NCBI RefSeq assembly: GCF_000421565.1
Contig: NZ_ATXG01000011.1
Span: forward strand, 1 to 64,000
Source: Agromyces subbeticus DSM 16689
GTDB taxonomy: Bacteria > Actinomycetota > Actinomycetes > Actinomycetales > Microbacteriaceae
Direction: 5' to 3'
DNA length: 64,000 bases
Within the stretch, counting starts at the first letter, position 1; each line of letters begins with the position of its first letter. This document shows positions 36,103-46,141 of the stretch, one piece after another. A program made the position numbers and the translations under genes. The notes beneath the pieces were generated by a model. It saw only the letters and a program-made list of their open reading frames with translations, was not told where the DNA came from and searched no databases.

Positions 36103-36593
36103 TGACCCGATACGATGCCGCACCCGACCGACCCGACGGCGGCAGGGTCGGGTATGCCGGAGGTGCCTTCGACCTCTTCCACGTCGGACACCTCAACATC
36201 CTGCGGCATGCGAGCAGCGAGTGCGATTACCTGATCGCCGGCGTCGTCTCCGACGAGATGCTGCTCGCCAGCAAGGGGTCCCTCCCCGTGGTGCCGCTCA
36301 GCGAGCGGCTCGAGATCGTGCGCAGCGTCAGCTTCGTCGATGAGGCGATCGCCGAGACCGAGCCCGACAAGCTCGACACCTGGCGGAGCACGCCGTTCGA
36401 CGTGTACTTCAAGGGCGGCGATTGGCAGGGCACCGAACGCGGGCGGCGCCTGGAACGGGAGTTCGCCGCCGTGGGCGTCGAGGTCGTCTACTTCCCGTAC
36501 ACGATGACCACATCGAGCACGATCCTGCGGCGAGCGCTTTCGGCGCTCACCGACGCCGAGACGACGGTTCACGTGGCGGCGCAGCGATCATGA
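36102..36593 (+). CDS. Cytidylyltransferase-like protein (TagD/GCT type)
   Basis: 163 residues. [18 protein letters not shown] carries the HxGH nucleotidyltransferase motif, SERLEIVRS follows, and [11 protein letters not shown] is the late nucleotide-binding (x)SST motif. The family activates a small phosphate as a CDP or ADP derivative (glycerol-3-phosphate, ribitol phosphate, phosphocholine, heptose phosphate). Its start shares the last base of the previous stop and its stop overlaps gmd as ATGA. With the CDP-alcohol phosphotransferase at 42490 it suggests a CDP-polyol for EPS decoration. Confidence 0.85.
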   Translation: MTRYDAAPDRPDGGRVGYAGGAFDLFHVGHLNILRHASSECDYLIAGVVSDEMLLASKGSLPVVPLSERLEIVRSVSFVDEAIAETEPDKLDTWRSTPFDVYFKGGDWQGTERGRRLEREFAAVGVEVVYFPYTMTTSSTILRRALSALTDAETTVHVAAQRS

Positions 36594-37711
36594 CCAAGCG
36601 CGCACTCATCACCGGTATCACGGGCCAGGACGGCTCGTACCTTGCCGAGTTCCTGCTCGAGCGAGGATACGAGGTGCACGGCATCAAGCGCCGGGCCTCG
36701 CAGTTCAACACCCAGCGCATCGATCACCTCTACGAGGATCCCCATGACGAGGACCGCCGGTTCATCCTCCACCACGGCGAACTCACCGATGCCACCAACC
36801 TGACCCGCATCATCCGTGATGTCGAGCCCGATGAGATCTACAACCTCGGTGCGCAATCGCACGTCGCGGTGAGCTTCGAGGAACCCGAGTACACCGCCGA
36901 CGTGAACGCCCTCGGCACGCTCCGGCTGCTCGAGGCGATCAGGCTCCTGCGGATGACCGACCGCGTGCGCTTCTACCAGGCGTCGACCTCCGAGCTGTTC
37001 GGCAAGGTGCAGGAGACGCCGCAGCGCGAGACCACGCCGTTCCATCCCCGCTCGCCCTACGCCGTGTCGAAGCTGTTCGCGTTCTGGATGACCGTGAACT
37101 ACCGCGAGGCCTACGGCATGTTCGCCTGCAACGGCGTGCTCTTCAATCATGAGTCTCCGCGCCGGGGTGAGACGTTCGTGACCCGCAAGATCACGCGCGG
37201 CATCGCGAACTGCGCGCAGGGACTCGAGTCCTGTCTCTACCTCGGCAATCTCGACGCCCGCCGCGACTGGGGGCACGCCAAGGACTACGTGCGACTGCAG
37301 TGGATGATGCTGCAGCGCGACACGCCCGAGGACTTCGTCATCGCGAGCGGGGTGCAGCACTCCGTGCGGCAGTTCACCAAGTGGGCTGCTGAGGAGGTCG
37401 GCATCACGCTCCGCTTCGAAGGCTCCGGACTCGACGAGGTCGGCGTGGTCGACGAGGTCATCGGGTCGTCGGCACCCGGCGTCAACGCCGGCGACGTCAT
37501 CGTCAGGGTCGACCCGAGATACTTCCGGCCCGCCGAAGTCGAGACCCTGCTCGGCGACGCGAGCAAGGCGCTCCTCGAACTCGGTTGGTTGCCGCAGATC
37601 GGGGCCAGCGAGCTCTGCTCCGAGATGATGGCCGCCGATCTCGCCGCCGCAGAGCAGAAGGCGCTCCTGCGGTCCCTCGGCTATCCGGCTCCGCTGCCGG
37701 TGGAGGTCTGA
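36590..37711 (+). CDS. gmd: GDP-mannose 4,6-dehydratase
   Basis: 373 residues. [20 protein letters not shown] is the NADP-binding start and [18 protein letters not shown] the GMD-specific segment; the catalytic set is in [14 protein letters not shown] and YAVSKLF (Y-x3-K), with [17 protein letters not shown] for GDP-sugar binding. It makes GDP-4-keto-6-deoxymannose, the substrate of the next enzyme. ATGA overlap with the preceding gene. Confidence 0.98.
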   Translation: MTKRALITGITGQDGSYLAEFLLERGYEVHGIKRRASQFNTQRIDHLYEDPHDEDRRFILHHGELTDATNLTRIIRDVEPDEIYNLGAQSHVAVSFEEPEYTADVNALGTLRLLEAIRLLRMTDRVRFYQASTSELFGKVQETPQRETTPFHPRSPYAVSKLFAFWMTVNYREAYGMFACNGVLFNHESPRRGETFVTRKITRGIANCAQGLESCLYLGNLDARRDWGHAKDYVRLQWMMLQRDTPEDFVIASGVQHSVRQFTKWAAEEVGITLRFEGSGLDEVGVVDEVIGSSAPGVNAGDVIVRVDPRYFRPAEVETLLGDASKALLELGWLPQIGASELCSEMMAADLAAAEQKALLRSLGYPAPLPVEV

Positions 37712-37713
37712 CC

Positions 37714-38709
37714 ATGCGCACGCCACGGATCTACGTCGCCGGCCACACCGGAATGGTGGGCTCGGCGATCGTGCGGCGGCTCACCGCGCTCGGCCGCGGC
37801 ACGATCGTCACGCGTACGCGCGACGAGCTCGACCTGACCGATCAGGCCGCCGTGCGCGCGTTCTTCGCCGCGGAGGTCATCGACGAGGTGTACCTGGCCG
37901 CGGCGCGGGTGGGCGGCATCCACGCCAACGCCACGTTCCCGGCCGACTTCGTCTACGACAATCTCATGATCGAGGCCAACGTCATCCGGGCTGCCCACGA
38001 CTTCGATGTCGAACGGCTGCTCTTCCTCGGCTCGTCGTGCATCTACCCGAAGTTCGCCGCCCAGCCGATCACCGAGGAGACGCTCCTGTCCGGCCCCCTC
38101 GAGCCGTCCAATGCGGCGTATGCGATCGCCAAGATCGCGGGCATCTCGCTCTGCGAGAGCCTCCGAACGCAATTCGGTCGCGACTACCGAGCCGTGATGC
38201 CGACGAACCTCTACGGCACCGGCGACCGCTACCACCCGATGTACAGCCATGTCGTCCCCGGCCTCATCCGCCGATTCCACGAGGCACGCGAGCGCGGCGA
38301 CCTCGAGGTCGTCGTGTGGGGCACCGGCGCTCCGCGACGGGAGTTCCTGCACGTCGACGACCTCGCGGCCGCGAGCGTCTTCGTGATGGAGCGCCCGCGC
38401 GCAGAGTTCGAGGAGGTCGTCGGCGACCACCTGGTCTACGTCAACGTCGGAAGTGGCACCGACATCCCGATCCGCGAACTCGCCGAGCTCATCGCCAAGG
38501 TCGTCGGCTTCCACGGTTTCGTGTCGTTCGATCCGTCGATGCCCGACGGCACGCCGCGCAAGCTCCTCGACATCTCGCGCCTCGCCCGCCTCGGCTGGAC
38601 ACCCACCATCCGACTGGACGAAGGCATCCGGCGCACCTACGCCGAGTACCAGGCCGAACTGGCCCTCACCGGCGCGGCCGCGCCGTCACTCACGGGGGGT
38701 GCAGCATGA
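37714..38709 (+). CDS. fcl: GDP-L-fucose synthase
   Basis: 331 residues. VAGHTGMVGSAIVRRL binds NADP; AARVGGIHAN and LGSSCIYPKFAAQPITEE are specific to this family, with the catalytic Y-x3-K in NAAYAIAKIAG. It epimerises and reduces the Gmd product to GDP-L-fucose. TGGAGG lies seven bases before the ATG, two bases after the gmd stop. The fucosyltransferase at the far end of the locus is the natural consumer. Confidence 0.97.
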   Translation: MRTPRIYVAGHTGMVGSAIVRRLTALGRGTIVTRTRDELDLTDQAAVRAFFAAEVIDEVYLAAARVGGIHANATFPADFVYDNLMIEANVIRAAHDFDVERLLFLGSSCIYPKFAAQPITEETLLSGPLEPSNAAYAIAKIAGISLCESLRTQFGRDYRAVMPTNLYGTGDRYHPMYSHVVPGLIRRFHEARERGDLEVVVWGTGAPRREFLHVDDLAAASVFVMERPRAEFEEVVGDHLVYVNVGSGTDIPIRELAELIAKVVGFHGFVSFDPSMPDGTPRKLLDISRLARLGWTPTIRLDEGIRRTYAEYQAELALTGAAAPSLTGGAA

Positions 38710-39395
38710 TCCACGCCGACTTCGAACCCGACGAGGGGCGAGCGGATGTCGCATCGCCACCGCCTCGCCGACGGCGCGTGCGCTGGATCCTCGCCGGCGC
38801 CGGCGTGCTCGCGCTCGCGCTCATCGCGGTGTCGATCGGTGTCGCCGTCAACACGGTTCCGCCCTCACCTGACGCTGCGCCCGTCGACGCTGCGGAGCAG
38901 GCCGAGCAGGAGGAACCGACCCCGCCGCCCGTCGAGGCTCCAATGCCGACTCAGGCGCCACTCGGCGACGAAGCTGTCGCGACCGAGGCGGTCGTCGTCT
39001 CCGTGAACGCTCTCGTCGACGCGACCAACGAGGTGCTGCAACGCGCCGACGGCGGCACGGAAGGCATCGAATCCGTGGCGACGGGATTCGTCGAGGGAGA
39101 AGTGCAGGCGCTCGCGCTCGAGCGGGAGCAGCTGGGCTACACCCAAGTGGGCGAGGCGACGGTCACGAGCGCGAAGGTGCGATCGCTCGACCTCGCGGCC
39201 GACCCGCCGGCCGCGCTGCTCGAGGTCTGCATCGACACGAGCGACCTCGACGTGCTCGATCCCAACGGCGACTCGGTCGCCGACCAGCTCTACCGGCCGG
39301 ACCATCCGGTCATGCACCTGTACGGAGCCGTCTACACCGACGGACTCTGGCGGGTGTCCACCCATGAGATCCCAGACGGCGCAAGCTGCACCTGA
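38706..39395 (+). CDS. Membrane-anchored protein of unknown function in the EPS locus
   Basis: 229 residues. A basic cytoplasmic head (PPPRRRRVRW), one membrane helix (about 27-48), a proline/glutamate-rich linker, then an outside domain of about 130 residues resembling the NTF2-like/Mce-associated type (two cysteines; LYGAVYTDGLWRVSTHE at the end). ATGA overlap with fcl. It probably faces the cell surface and may help the secreted protein that follows; this is inference from position. Confidence 0.65.
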   Translation: MIHADFEPDEGRADVASPPPRRRRVRWILAGAGVLALALIAVSIGVAVNTVPPSPDAAPVDAAEQAEQEEPTPPPVEAPMPTQAPLGDEAVATEAVVVSVNALVDATNEVLQRADGGTEGIESVATGFVEGEVQALALEREQLGYTQVGEATVTSAKVRSLDLAADPPAALLEVCIDTSDLDVLDPNGDSVADQLYRPDHPVMHLYGAVYTDGLWRVSTHEIPDGASCT

Positions 39396-39412
39396 GAGGA
39401 CCAGGCCACATC

Positions 39413-42400
39413 ATGAACACCTCGACCCGCCGACCGGGACAGATCAGGCGAGCTGCGCTCGCAATGGGCACGACGCTGGTGATGGCGGCATCCGTGCTGA
39501 TGTTCACCGCCGCGCCGAGCACCGCGGCCGAACCATTGCCCGACGGCAAGACCTCGCTCACCGCAGCGGGTTCCTGCTGGGAGGCGAAGCAGAACTTCCC
39601 GGCTTCCGCCGATGGCCTCTACTGGCTGCTGACCCCCGCACTCAAGGCGCCGGCGCAGTTCCACTGCGACATGACGACCGACGGCGGAGGCTGGGTCCTC
39701 GTCGGCCGTGGTCGCGAGGGGTGGAAGAACCACTACAACGGGCTCCGCACCCCCGAGATCCTCCGCAACACCGTCACCGGTCAGGGCGCGTTCCTCGTCG
39801 CGCAACTGCCGGCGCTGACGGTCGACGCGCTGCTCAACAACGGTGCGGTCAGCGCGCTGACCGAGGGCGTGCGGCTGCGCCGGGCGACGAACACCGCGGG
39901 CACGTCGTGGCAGGAAGCACGATTCGCGATGCCCAAGCGGGATCGCTGGGTCTGGACGTTCCGCGGCGAGCACCCCGTCGGCAGCTGGAGCTTCGGCGGC
40001 CTCTTCGGGTCGGGGTCGGGCGGCACCACGAACAGCTTCGGCAACGACTCCCAGTTGCGGCGGGTGGACACCAACGTGCGGCAGGCGCAAGGCTGGGTCG
40101 GCGGCTTCGCGTTCGGCTCCCAGGTCGCCGGTCAGAACGCGGCCACGTCGTACCTGTACTCCGCGACAGCCGGGGCCGGCAACGCGATGCCCTTCACGCA
40201 GGTGTACCTGCGCCCGCGGCTGCGCATCTCGCAGATGACCTTCCCGGCCATTCCCGATGCCGGCGCACCGGCGCAGACGCTGCGCGCCATGCCCGACAGC
40301 GACGCCCTCACCACGGTGTGGGGCGTGACCGGGCAGGCCAACGGCATCGACGGTGAGCTCAACACCGAGGTGTCCGCCTTCGCCCAGATCGGCAATCGCG
40401 TCTACGTCGGCGGCAATTTCCAGTACGTCCAGCGAACCCTCAACGCGACCGGAACGAACAAGGTCGAGCGGCGGTTCCTCGCGGCATTCGATGTCAATAC
40501 CGGGCAGTTCATCCCCGGCTTCCAGCCGGTGCTGAACAACCAGGTGAAGGCGCTCGTCGCCCTGCCCGATGGCAGGCTCGCCGTCGGCGGCCAGTTCAGC
40601 CAGGCCAACGGCGCGGCCCGCTCGGCATTCGTCATCGTGGATGCCAGCACGGGCCAGACGTCGGGTTGGCAGGTCGATGCCGAGAACCGCACCACGGGTG
40701 GCGTCGGGCAGGTTCGCGGGCTCGCCGTCCACGGTCAGAATCTGTACGTCGCCGGGGCGTTCACGCACCTCGTCGGTTCGGGCGGCGTCACATCGAACTC
40801 CTGGAACGGTGCCCGCATCAACCTCGCCGCCGGAGCTCCCGACACCAACTGGAACCCCACGCTGAACGGCACGAGCGTCGGCGTGGAGGCGGCGGGCGAT
40901 GGCACTCGCACCTACCTCACGGGCTACTTCAAGCAGAGCGGATCGACCTCGACACCGAACTCCGCCGCGTTCCAGTCGGCGGCGGGCGCCCCGCTGGTGC
41001 AGCCGCTGTGGGTGCCGACGTTCAGCAACCCGGCCCCGACCAGGGGTTGGCAGCTGGGGGTCGCCGAGTCGAGCGGCCGCGTCTACGTCGGTGGCTCAGA
41101 GCACAGCCTGTTCGGCTACGACCGCACCACGTTCGAGCTGAAGAGCGGCAGCATCACCAAGAACGGCGGTGACTTCCAGGTGGTCGAAGCCAACAGCGAC
41201 ACCGTCTTCGCCGGTTGCCACTGCGGCGACTTCAGCTATCAGGACGCCTACGCATGGAGCAACATCGGCACGAACTGGACGCAGGGCGACAGCATCAACC
41301 TGTTCGGTGCTTGGGATGCCGCGAGCGGCAAGTACATCGCCGAGTTCAACCCGATCACGCAGGCACGTCGAGGATTCGGCCCGTGGGCACTGTTCCAGGA
41401 TTCCAACGGGACGCTCTGGACCGGCGGCGACTACGCGTATTCGACGCGCGCCGGACAGGTCAACCAGTGGTCGGGCGGCTTCGTCCGCTTCGGCATGCGC
41501 GACTCCTCGGCACCCTCGACACCGACCGGCGCGACCTCGACCTCCGTCGACGCGACGACCGCACTGCTTCGCTGGTCGGCCTCGACCGACAACCGGGGAG
41601 TCACCGGCTACGAGGTGATCCGCGATAACAAGGTCATCCAGACGACGACTGCGCTCGAGCTGAACGTTCCCGTCGCGGCAACGCCGACGCGGTACTTCGT
41701 GCGGGCAGTGGATGCAGCGGGCAACCGCTCGGCCACGACCCCGGTCGTGCTCGTGGCGCCGCCGTCGGCCGACGACCTGACCTTCGTGGTGACGGGTGAC
41801 TCCTGGCGCTGGCAGTACATGTCGACGGCCTGGCAGGCCGCGTGGAACACCCGCGGGTTCGACGACTCCTCGTGGGCACAGGGTCCGTCGTTCCTCGGCT
41901 TCAACTCGTCGCTGATCGCGACCGACGTGTCGGTGGGCGCGCCCTCGCCGAGGCCGCTGAGCGCACAGTTCCGGAGGTCGTTCAGCGTGACCGACCCGGC
42001 GACCGTGACGGCAGGCGTCATCTCGGTCGTGGCCGACGACGGCGTGGTGGTCTACGTCAACGGGGTGGAGATCGGGCGGAGCAACCTTCCGGCCGGCACC
42101 CTGACGCAGAACAGCTACGCCACGGCCGCACCGCGGACGTCGACGGCATCGGCGAACCGCATCGAGTTCGCGGTTCCCGACGGGCTCCTCGTCGCCGGCA
42201 CCAACGTCATCGCGGTCTCGACGCATCTCAACTACCGCTCGACGCCCGATATCAGCTTCGACTTGCGTTACACCGCGAAGCGAGGCACCCCGCAGCCGCT
42301 GGCCGCGCCGGCACCGCCGGCCGCCCGGATGGCGCCGGTGGACCCGGTCGCTCCGCTTGCGCCGCTCGCGCCGGCAGATCCGGTGGCTCCGGTCGAACCG

Positions 42401-42493
42401 GTGGCTCCGGTGGCCCCGGTGACCCCCGTCGATCCGGCCGCCCCCGACTCCAAGCCGGCGCCCGTGCCGCCTGAACCCGAGCCGGAACCATGA
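39413..42493 (+). CDS. Large secreted protein: fibrinogen-like, beta-propeller, FN3 and EPS-associated C-terminal domain
   Basis: 1026 residues. Signal peptide to about residue 40. About 50-280 is a fibrinogen-related domain (FHCDMTTDGGGWVLVGRGRE). About 300-695 is a repeat region with IGNRVYVGGNF, LPDGRLAVGGQF and HGQNLYVAGAFTH units, as in seven-bladed propellers. About 698-783 is a fibronectin type III domain. About 786-957 is a beta domain homologous to the N-terminal domain of the GH16 protein at 51110. The tail is (A/V)PxxPVAP-type proline repeats. No sorting signal or anchor, so it is released or bound to polymer. Overlaps the next gene as ATGA, inside the EPS operon. Confidence 0.85.
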   Translation: MNTSTRRPGQIRRAALAMGTTLVMAASVLMFTAAPSTAAEPLPDGKTSLTAAGSCWEAKQNFPASADGLYWLLTPALKAPAQFHCDMTTDGGGWVLVGRGREGWKNHYNGLRTPEILRNTVTGQGAFLVAQLPALTVDALLNNGAVSALTEGVRLRRATNTAGTSWQEARFAMPKRDRWVWTFRGEHPVGSWSFGGLFGSGSGGTTNSFGNDSQLRRVDTNVRQAQGWVGGFAFGSQVAGQNAATSYLYSATAGAGNAMPFTQVYLRPRLRISQMTFPAIPDAGAPAQTLRAMPDSDALTTVWGVTGQANGIDGELNTEVSAFAQIGNRVYVGGNFQYVQRTLNATGTNKVERRFLAAFDVNTGQFIPGFQPVLNNQVKALVALPDGRLAVGGQFSQANGAARSAFVIVDASTGQTSGWQVDAENRTTGGVGQVRGLAVHGQNLYVAGAFTHLVGSGGVTSNSWNGARINLAAGAPDTNWNPTLNGTSVGVEAAGDGTRTYLTGYFKQSGSTSTPNSAAFQSAAGAPLVQPLWVPTFSNPAPTRGWQLGVAESSGRVYVGGSEHSLFGYDRTTFELKSGSITKNGGDFQVVEANSDTVFAGCHCGDFSYQDAYAWSNIGTNWTQGDSINLFGAWDAASGKYIAEFNPITQARRGFGPWALFQDSNGTLWTGGDYAYSTRAGQVNQWSGGFVRFGMRDSSAPSTPTGATSTSVDATTALLRWSASTDNRGVTGYEVIRDNKVIQTTTALELNVPVAATPTRYFVRAVDAAGNRSATTPVVLVAPPSADDLTFVVTGDSWRWQYMSTAWQAAWNTRGFDDSSWAQGPSFLGFNSSLIATDVSVGAPSPRPLSAQFRRSFSVTDPATVTAGVISVVADDGVVVYVNGVEIGRSNLPAGTLTQNSYATAAPRTSTASANRIEFAVPDGLLVAGTNVIAVSTHLNYRSTPDISFDLRYTAKRGTPQPLAAPAPPAARMAPVDPVAPLAPLAPADPVAPVEPVAPVAPVTPVDPAAPDSKPAPVPPEPEPEP

Positions 42494-43248
42494 CTGCGAT
42501 CGGAGAGCACCGGAGCTACCGGGAGGCGGTCGAACGGCTCGCCGCAGCGCAGAAGTCCGGGGCAGGCGTGCCCGCCTACCTGCGCTGGGTGAACCGCGGT
42601 CTCGGCCGCCGGGCAGCGGCTCTCGCCTACGTCGCCCGGTCGACTCCGAACCAGGTCACCGCGGCGAGCGCCCTCTTCTCGCTCGCGGGAATGCTCGTGC
42701 TGGCGTCGGCCGAGCCGTCCCCAGTCACCGCGGTCGTGGCGACGGTGCTCCTGCTCGCCGGCTATGCGCTCGACTCGGCCGACGGGCAGCTGGCGAGGCT
42801 GACGGGCAGCGGGTCAGTCGCGGGCGAGTGGCTCGATCACGTGATCGACGCGGTGCGCCTGCCGCTCTTCCATCTCGCGGTGGCGGTGTACCTGCTTCGT
42901 GACAGCGGGTCCCTCGGGCTCGCGAGCATCGGCGTGGCGTTCTCGCTGCTCTCGTCGGCGTGGTTCTTCGCGCAGACCCTGGCCGAGAAGCTCTCACCCG
43001 AGACACCCGAGACACCCGAGACGCCCGGTACGACGACGGATGCGCCCGCCTGGGTGTCATTCGCGAAGCTCCCCTACGACGTCGGCGTGCTCTACCTCAT
43101 CGTGCTGACGAGCGGCTGGCCGACGGTGTTCCTCGGCGCGTACGTGGCCCTGTTCGCGGTCACCGCGTTGGTCGCCGCGCTCTCCATGGCGCGAAAGTAC
43201 CGGGGGCTCGCGCGCGCCGGTGTCTCCGTCGCGGCCCATCAGGGGTGA
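42490..43248 (+). CDS. CDP-alcohol phosphatidyltransferase family protein
   Basis: 252 residues, about six membrane helices. The catalytic signature D-x2-DG-x2-AR-x8-9-G-x3-D-x3-D is seen in LDSADGQLARLTG and GEWLDHVID. The family moves a phospho-alcohol or phosphatidyl group from a CDP carrier. Here, in an EPS operon with a cytidylyltransferase, it may attach a phospho-polyol to lipid-linked sugar or to lipid. A repeat ETPETPETPGTTT lies in a cytoplasmic loop. ATGA overlap with the preceding gene. Confidence 0.88.
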   Translation: MTAIGEHRSYREAVERLAAAQKSGAGVPAYLRWVNRGLGRRAAALAYVARSTPNQVTAASALFSLAGMLVLASAEPSPVTAVVATVLLLAGYALDSADGQLARLTGSGSVAGEWLDHVIDAVRLPLFHLAVAVYLLRDSGSLGLASIGVAFSLLSSAWFFAQTLAEKLSPETPETPETPGTTTDAPAWVSFAKLPYDVGVLYLIVLTSGWPTVFLGAYVALFAVTALVAALSMARKYRGLARAGVSVAAHQG

Positions 43249-43251
43249 CCC

Positions 43252-44580
43252 GTGTCCACCGCCATCCGCGATTCGCTGCCGGCGACATCGGCGCACGTCG
43301 CCCCGTCGAGAGAGCTCCCCGCGTGGCCAGTGCTCGTGCTCCTCTGGGGTATGCCCGCGTGGTGGGCGTTCGGCCTGCTGCCGTTCTCGATGCTGATCAT
43401 GACGGTGCCGATGGTGGCGTATCTCGTGCAGCGCGGCCGCGTTTCGATCGTGCCCGGCACCATGCCGTGGCTCGCCTTCGTCGTGTGGATGGTGCCGTGC
43501 GCGCTGATGCTCGATTCGCTCGGCCGGATCATCGGTTTCGGCATGCGGTTCTCGCAGTTCGCGGGAGTGGCCATCGCGCTCGTCTACCTCGTGAACGCGC
43601 CTCGATCGCTCACGGTCCGCCGGGTCCTCTCCGGGCTGAGCTTCACGTGGGCGTTCATCATCGTCTGCGGATACCTCGGCATGCTGTGGCCGGACGGCGA
43701 ACTCACGCTCACCGTCGGGAAGCTGCTCCCCGCATCCGTGCTCGAGAACGAGTACGTGCGCGACCTTGTCTTCCCCGGCTTCTCCGAAGTGCAAGAGCCA
43801 TGGGGAGCGGAGGAACCGTTCGTGCGTCCGTCGGCGCCGTTCCCGTACGCGAACGGCTGGGGAGCCGCCCTCGTGATCCTGACGCCGGCCGCGATCGCGG
43901 CGGCGCTGGAGCGCGGCACGGCCAAGGCCATCTGCTGGCTCATGGTGGGAGCCGCTCTCGCGGTACCCCCGGCTGTCGCATCGAGCAATCGCGGCCTCCT
44001 CCTCGGGCTCGTCATCTGCATCGCCTACGTGTCGGTGCGACTCCTGTTGCGCGGCCGCTGGCTCGCGTTCCTCTGGGTCTGCATCCTGAGCTCCGGCATG
44101 CTGTTCCTGCTCTCGGCCTCGGGCGCGATCGAGGGCATCGTGGCGCGTCAGGAGGTGGCCGACACGACGACCGGGCGGAGCCTGCTCTACGAGGAAACCT
44201 TCGCCCGAACCTTCGAATCGCCGATCCTCGGCTTCGGCTCACCACGGCCCTCGCTCTCGAGCGAGATCACGGTCGGCACCCAGGGCGCGCTCTGGAACAC
44301 GATGTTCTGCTTCGGGTTCGTCGGGCTCGCGCTCTTCGCCTGGTTCCTCATCGGGGCGGCCATCCGCACCGCGGCCGCACCCAACACGATCACGCTCTGG
44401 CTGCACTCCGCGGTCGTGAGCTCCTGCGTCGTCGCCGTCTTCTACGGGCTCGATCGCCACCTCCTCTGGATCTGCCTCATCATCGGGCTCCTCCTCCGCG
44501 AGAAGTCCCTCCCCTCGTCGAGGCTCTGGCCGCATGAGCCCCGTGCGCCGCGTGAGCTTCGTGAGTCGCGGGAGGCGTGA
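43252..44580 (+). CDS. Wzy-like polysaccharide polymerase / O-antigen-ligase-type membrane protein
   Basis: 442 residues with about 11-12 predicted membrane helices. A large outside loop (about 155-200, with PFPYANGWGAALVIL at its end) and the NRGLLLGLVI and TTGRSLLYEETFARTFESPI segments fit the Wzy_C/O-antigen ligase superfamily. GTG start, with AGGGG before it. It would join repeat units on the outer face of the membrane. Assignment rests on topology and a few motifs, as is usual for this divergent family. Confidence 0.8.
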   Translation: MSTAIRDSLPATSAHVAPSRELPAWPVLVLLWGMPAWWAFGLLPFSMLIMTVPMVAYLVQRGRVSIVPGTMPWLAFVVWMVPCALMLDSLGRIIGFGMRFSQFAGVAIALVYLVNAPRSLTVRRVLSGLSFTWAFIIVCGYLGMLWPDGELTLTVGKLLPASVLENEYVRDLVFPGFSEVQEPWGAEEPFVRPSAPFPYANGWGAALVILTPAAIAAALERGTAKAICWLMVGAALAVPPAVASSNRGLLLGLVICIAYVSVRLLLRGRWLAFLWVCILSSGMLFLLSASGAIEGIVARQEVADTTTGRSLLYEETFARTFESPILGFGSPRPSLSSEITVGTQGALWNTMFCFGFVGLALFAWFLIGAAIRTAAAPNTITLWLHSAVVSSCVVAVFYGLDRHLLWICLIIGLLLREKSLPSSRLWPHEPRAPRELRESREA

Positions 44581-44583
44581 CGC

Positions 44584-46116
44584 ATGCGAGCCGAACGACT
44601 GGCACGGAGCGGGCTGCTCGGGCTGCTCGGCTCGATAATCGCCGCGACGGCCGCGTTCGCGGTCGCCCTCGTCGTCGGCAACGCACTCGGCGCCTCGGGC
44701 ACCGGTCTCTTCTTCCAAGCAGTCGCCATCTTCACGATCGCGAGTCAGGTGCTGCGGCTCGGCACCGGCAGCGGCATCGTGCGCACGGTGTCGGAACAGC
44801 ACGCGTTCGGGCGTCACGGCGAAGCATGGCGCACGGTCGTCATCGCGGCCGTGCCGGTCGCCGTGCTCTCGACGCTCGTGGCAGCTGCCATCTGGTGGTC
44901 GGCCCCGTGGCTCGCCGAGTGGCTCGTGCCGCCAGGAGGAAGCGAACGGTTCGAGGCCTACCTGACCTTCATGGCGCCCTTCATTCCCATCGGCGCGCTG
45001 CTCGCGGTGCTCCAGATGGCATCGCGCATGCTCGACGGCATCGTCACGTACACGGTCGCGCACGCGATCGCGTTTCCGATCACCCGTCTTGCGGCGGTCG
45101 TCGGCGCGTTGCTCGTCGTGGGCACGGCCTTCAGCGGCTTCGCCGCCTGGCTGTGGGTGAATCCGCTCTGGCTGCTGATCGCCGCCGCGCTGCTCGCCCG
45201 ACCGTTCATCCGCGACTGGCGGCGGCGGGCCGAAGCGCTCGAGACGTTGCCGGCGGCGAGCCGCCGATTCTGGGCCTTCAGCGGCGCCCGCGCGGTCGGC
45301 GGGTCGCTCGAGATCGTGCTCGAGTGGTCGGATGTGCTGATCGTCGCGGCGCTCACGTCGCCCGCCGAGGCGGGCGTGTACGCGATCGTCACCCGCACGG
45401 TGCGCGCCGGCCAGGTGGTCGATCACTCGATGCGGCTCGCCGTGAGCCCGACGCTGTCCCGTCTCCTCGCGCTCGGCGAATCGGCGGCGACCCGCGCGCT
45501 GCACACGTCCGTGGCGCGAGCGATGATCATCGTGAGCTGGCCCTTCTACCTCACTCTCGCCATCATGGGTCCGGCGATCCTCGGGCTCTTCGGCCCGGGC
45601 TTCGAATCGGGCGCCGTGCCGCTCGTCATCGTCAGCGGTGCCATGATGGTCGCGTCGAGCGCCGGAATGCTGCAGAGCATCATCCTCCAGGGCGGCCACA
45701 GCAGCTGGCAGGTGGGGAACAAGTCGGTCGTGCTCGTCACGAGCGTCGCCCTGAACCTGCTGCTCGTGCCGCTGCTCGGCATCGTCGGAGCGGCCGCGAC
45801 GTGGGCATTCGTCACGCTGCTCGACACGGCGATCGCCGCGTGGCAGGTGCACCGCCGCATGGGCGTCGGTGTGAACCTCCGTAGGCTCATCCCCGCGATG
45901 ATCGTGCCGGCCATCGTCTTCGGCGCGGGCCTCGGGTTCGTGCGCCTGGTGTTCGGCACGTCGGCGGGCGCGCTCATCGGCGGGGTCCTCGGCGTCGGGC
46001 TCGTCTACCTCGCCGTGCTCTGGGTGCTTCGACACCGACTCGGCATCGAATCGCTGTGGCGCGAGGCGCCCGGGATGCGGCGGCTGGTCGAACGGTCATC
46101 GCAGGCGGCGTACTGA
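44584..46116 (+). CDS. Wzx-like flippase, polysaccharide transporter family
   Basis: 510 residues with about 14 membrane helices and no large soluble domain, the MOP-superfamily design. LGASGTGLFFQAVAIF near the start and ALTSPAEAGVYAIVTR in the middle are typical. It would flip the lipid-linked repeat unit across the membrane. GGGAGG before the ATG, three bases after the polymerase stop. Last gene of the first rightward run. Confidence 0.9.
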   Translation: MRAERLARSGLLGLLGSIIAATAAFAVALVVGNALGASGTGLFFQAVAIFTIASQVLRLGTGSGIVRTVSEQHAFGRHGEAWRTVVIAAVPVAVLSTLVAAAIWWSAPWLAEWLVPPGGSERFEAYLTFMAPFIPIGALLAVLQMASRMLDGIVTYTVAHAIAFPITRLAAVVGALLVVGTAFSGFAAWLWVNPLWLLIAAALLARPFIRDWRRRAEALETLPAASRRFWAFSGARAVGGSLEIVLEWSDVLIVAALTSPAEAGVYAIVTRTVRAGQVVDHSMRLAVSPTLSRLLALGESAATRALHTSVARAMIIVSWPFYLTLAIMGPAILGLFGPGFESGAVPLVIVSGAMMVASSAGMLQSIILQGGHSSWQVGNKSVVLVTSVALNLLLVPLLGIVGAAATWAFVTLLDTAIAAWQVHRRMGVGVNLRRLIPAMIVPAIVFGAGLGFVRLVFGTSAGALIGGVLGVGLVYLAVLWVLRHRLGIESLWREAPGMRRLVERSSQAAY

Positions 46117-46141
46117 GCACAAGGGTTCGTGCCGACGTCGG

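Noticed and set aside
42300-42490. Repeats at the end of the large secreted-protein gene
   Set aside because: In-frame proline/alanine/valine tail; low complexity, not a mobile or CRISPR repeat.
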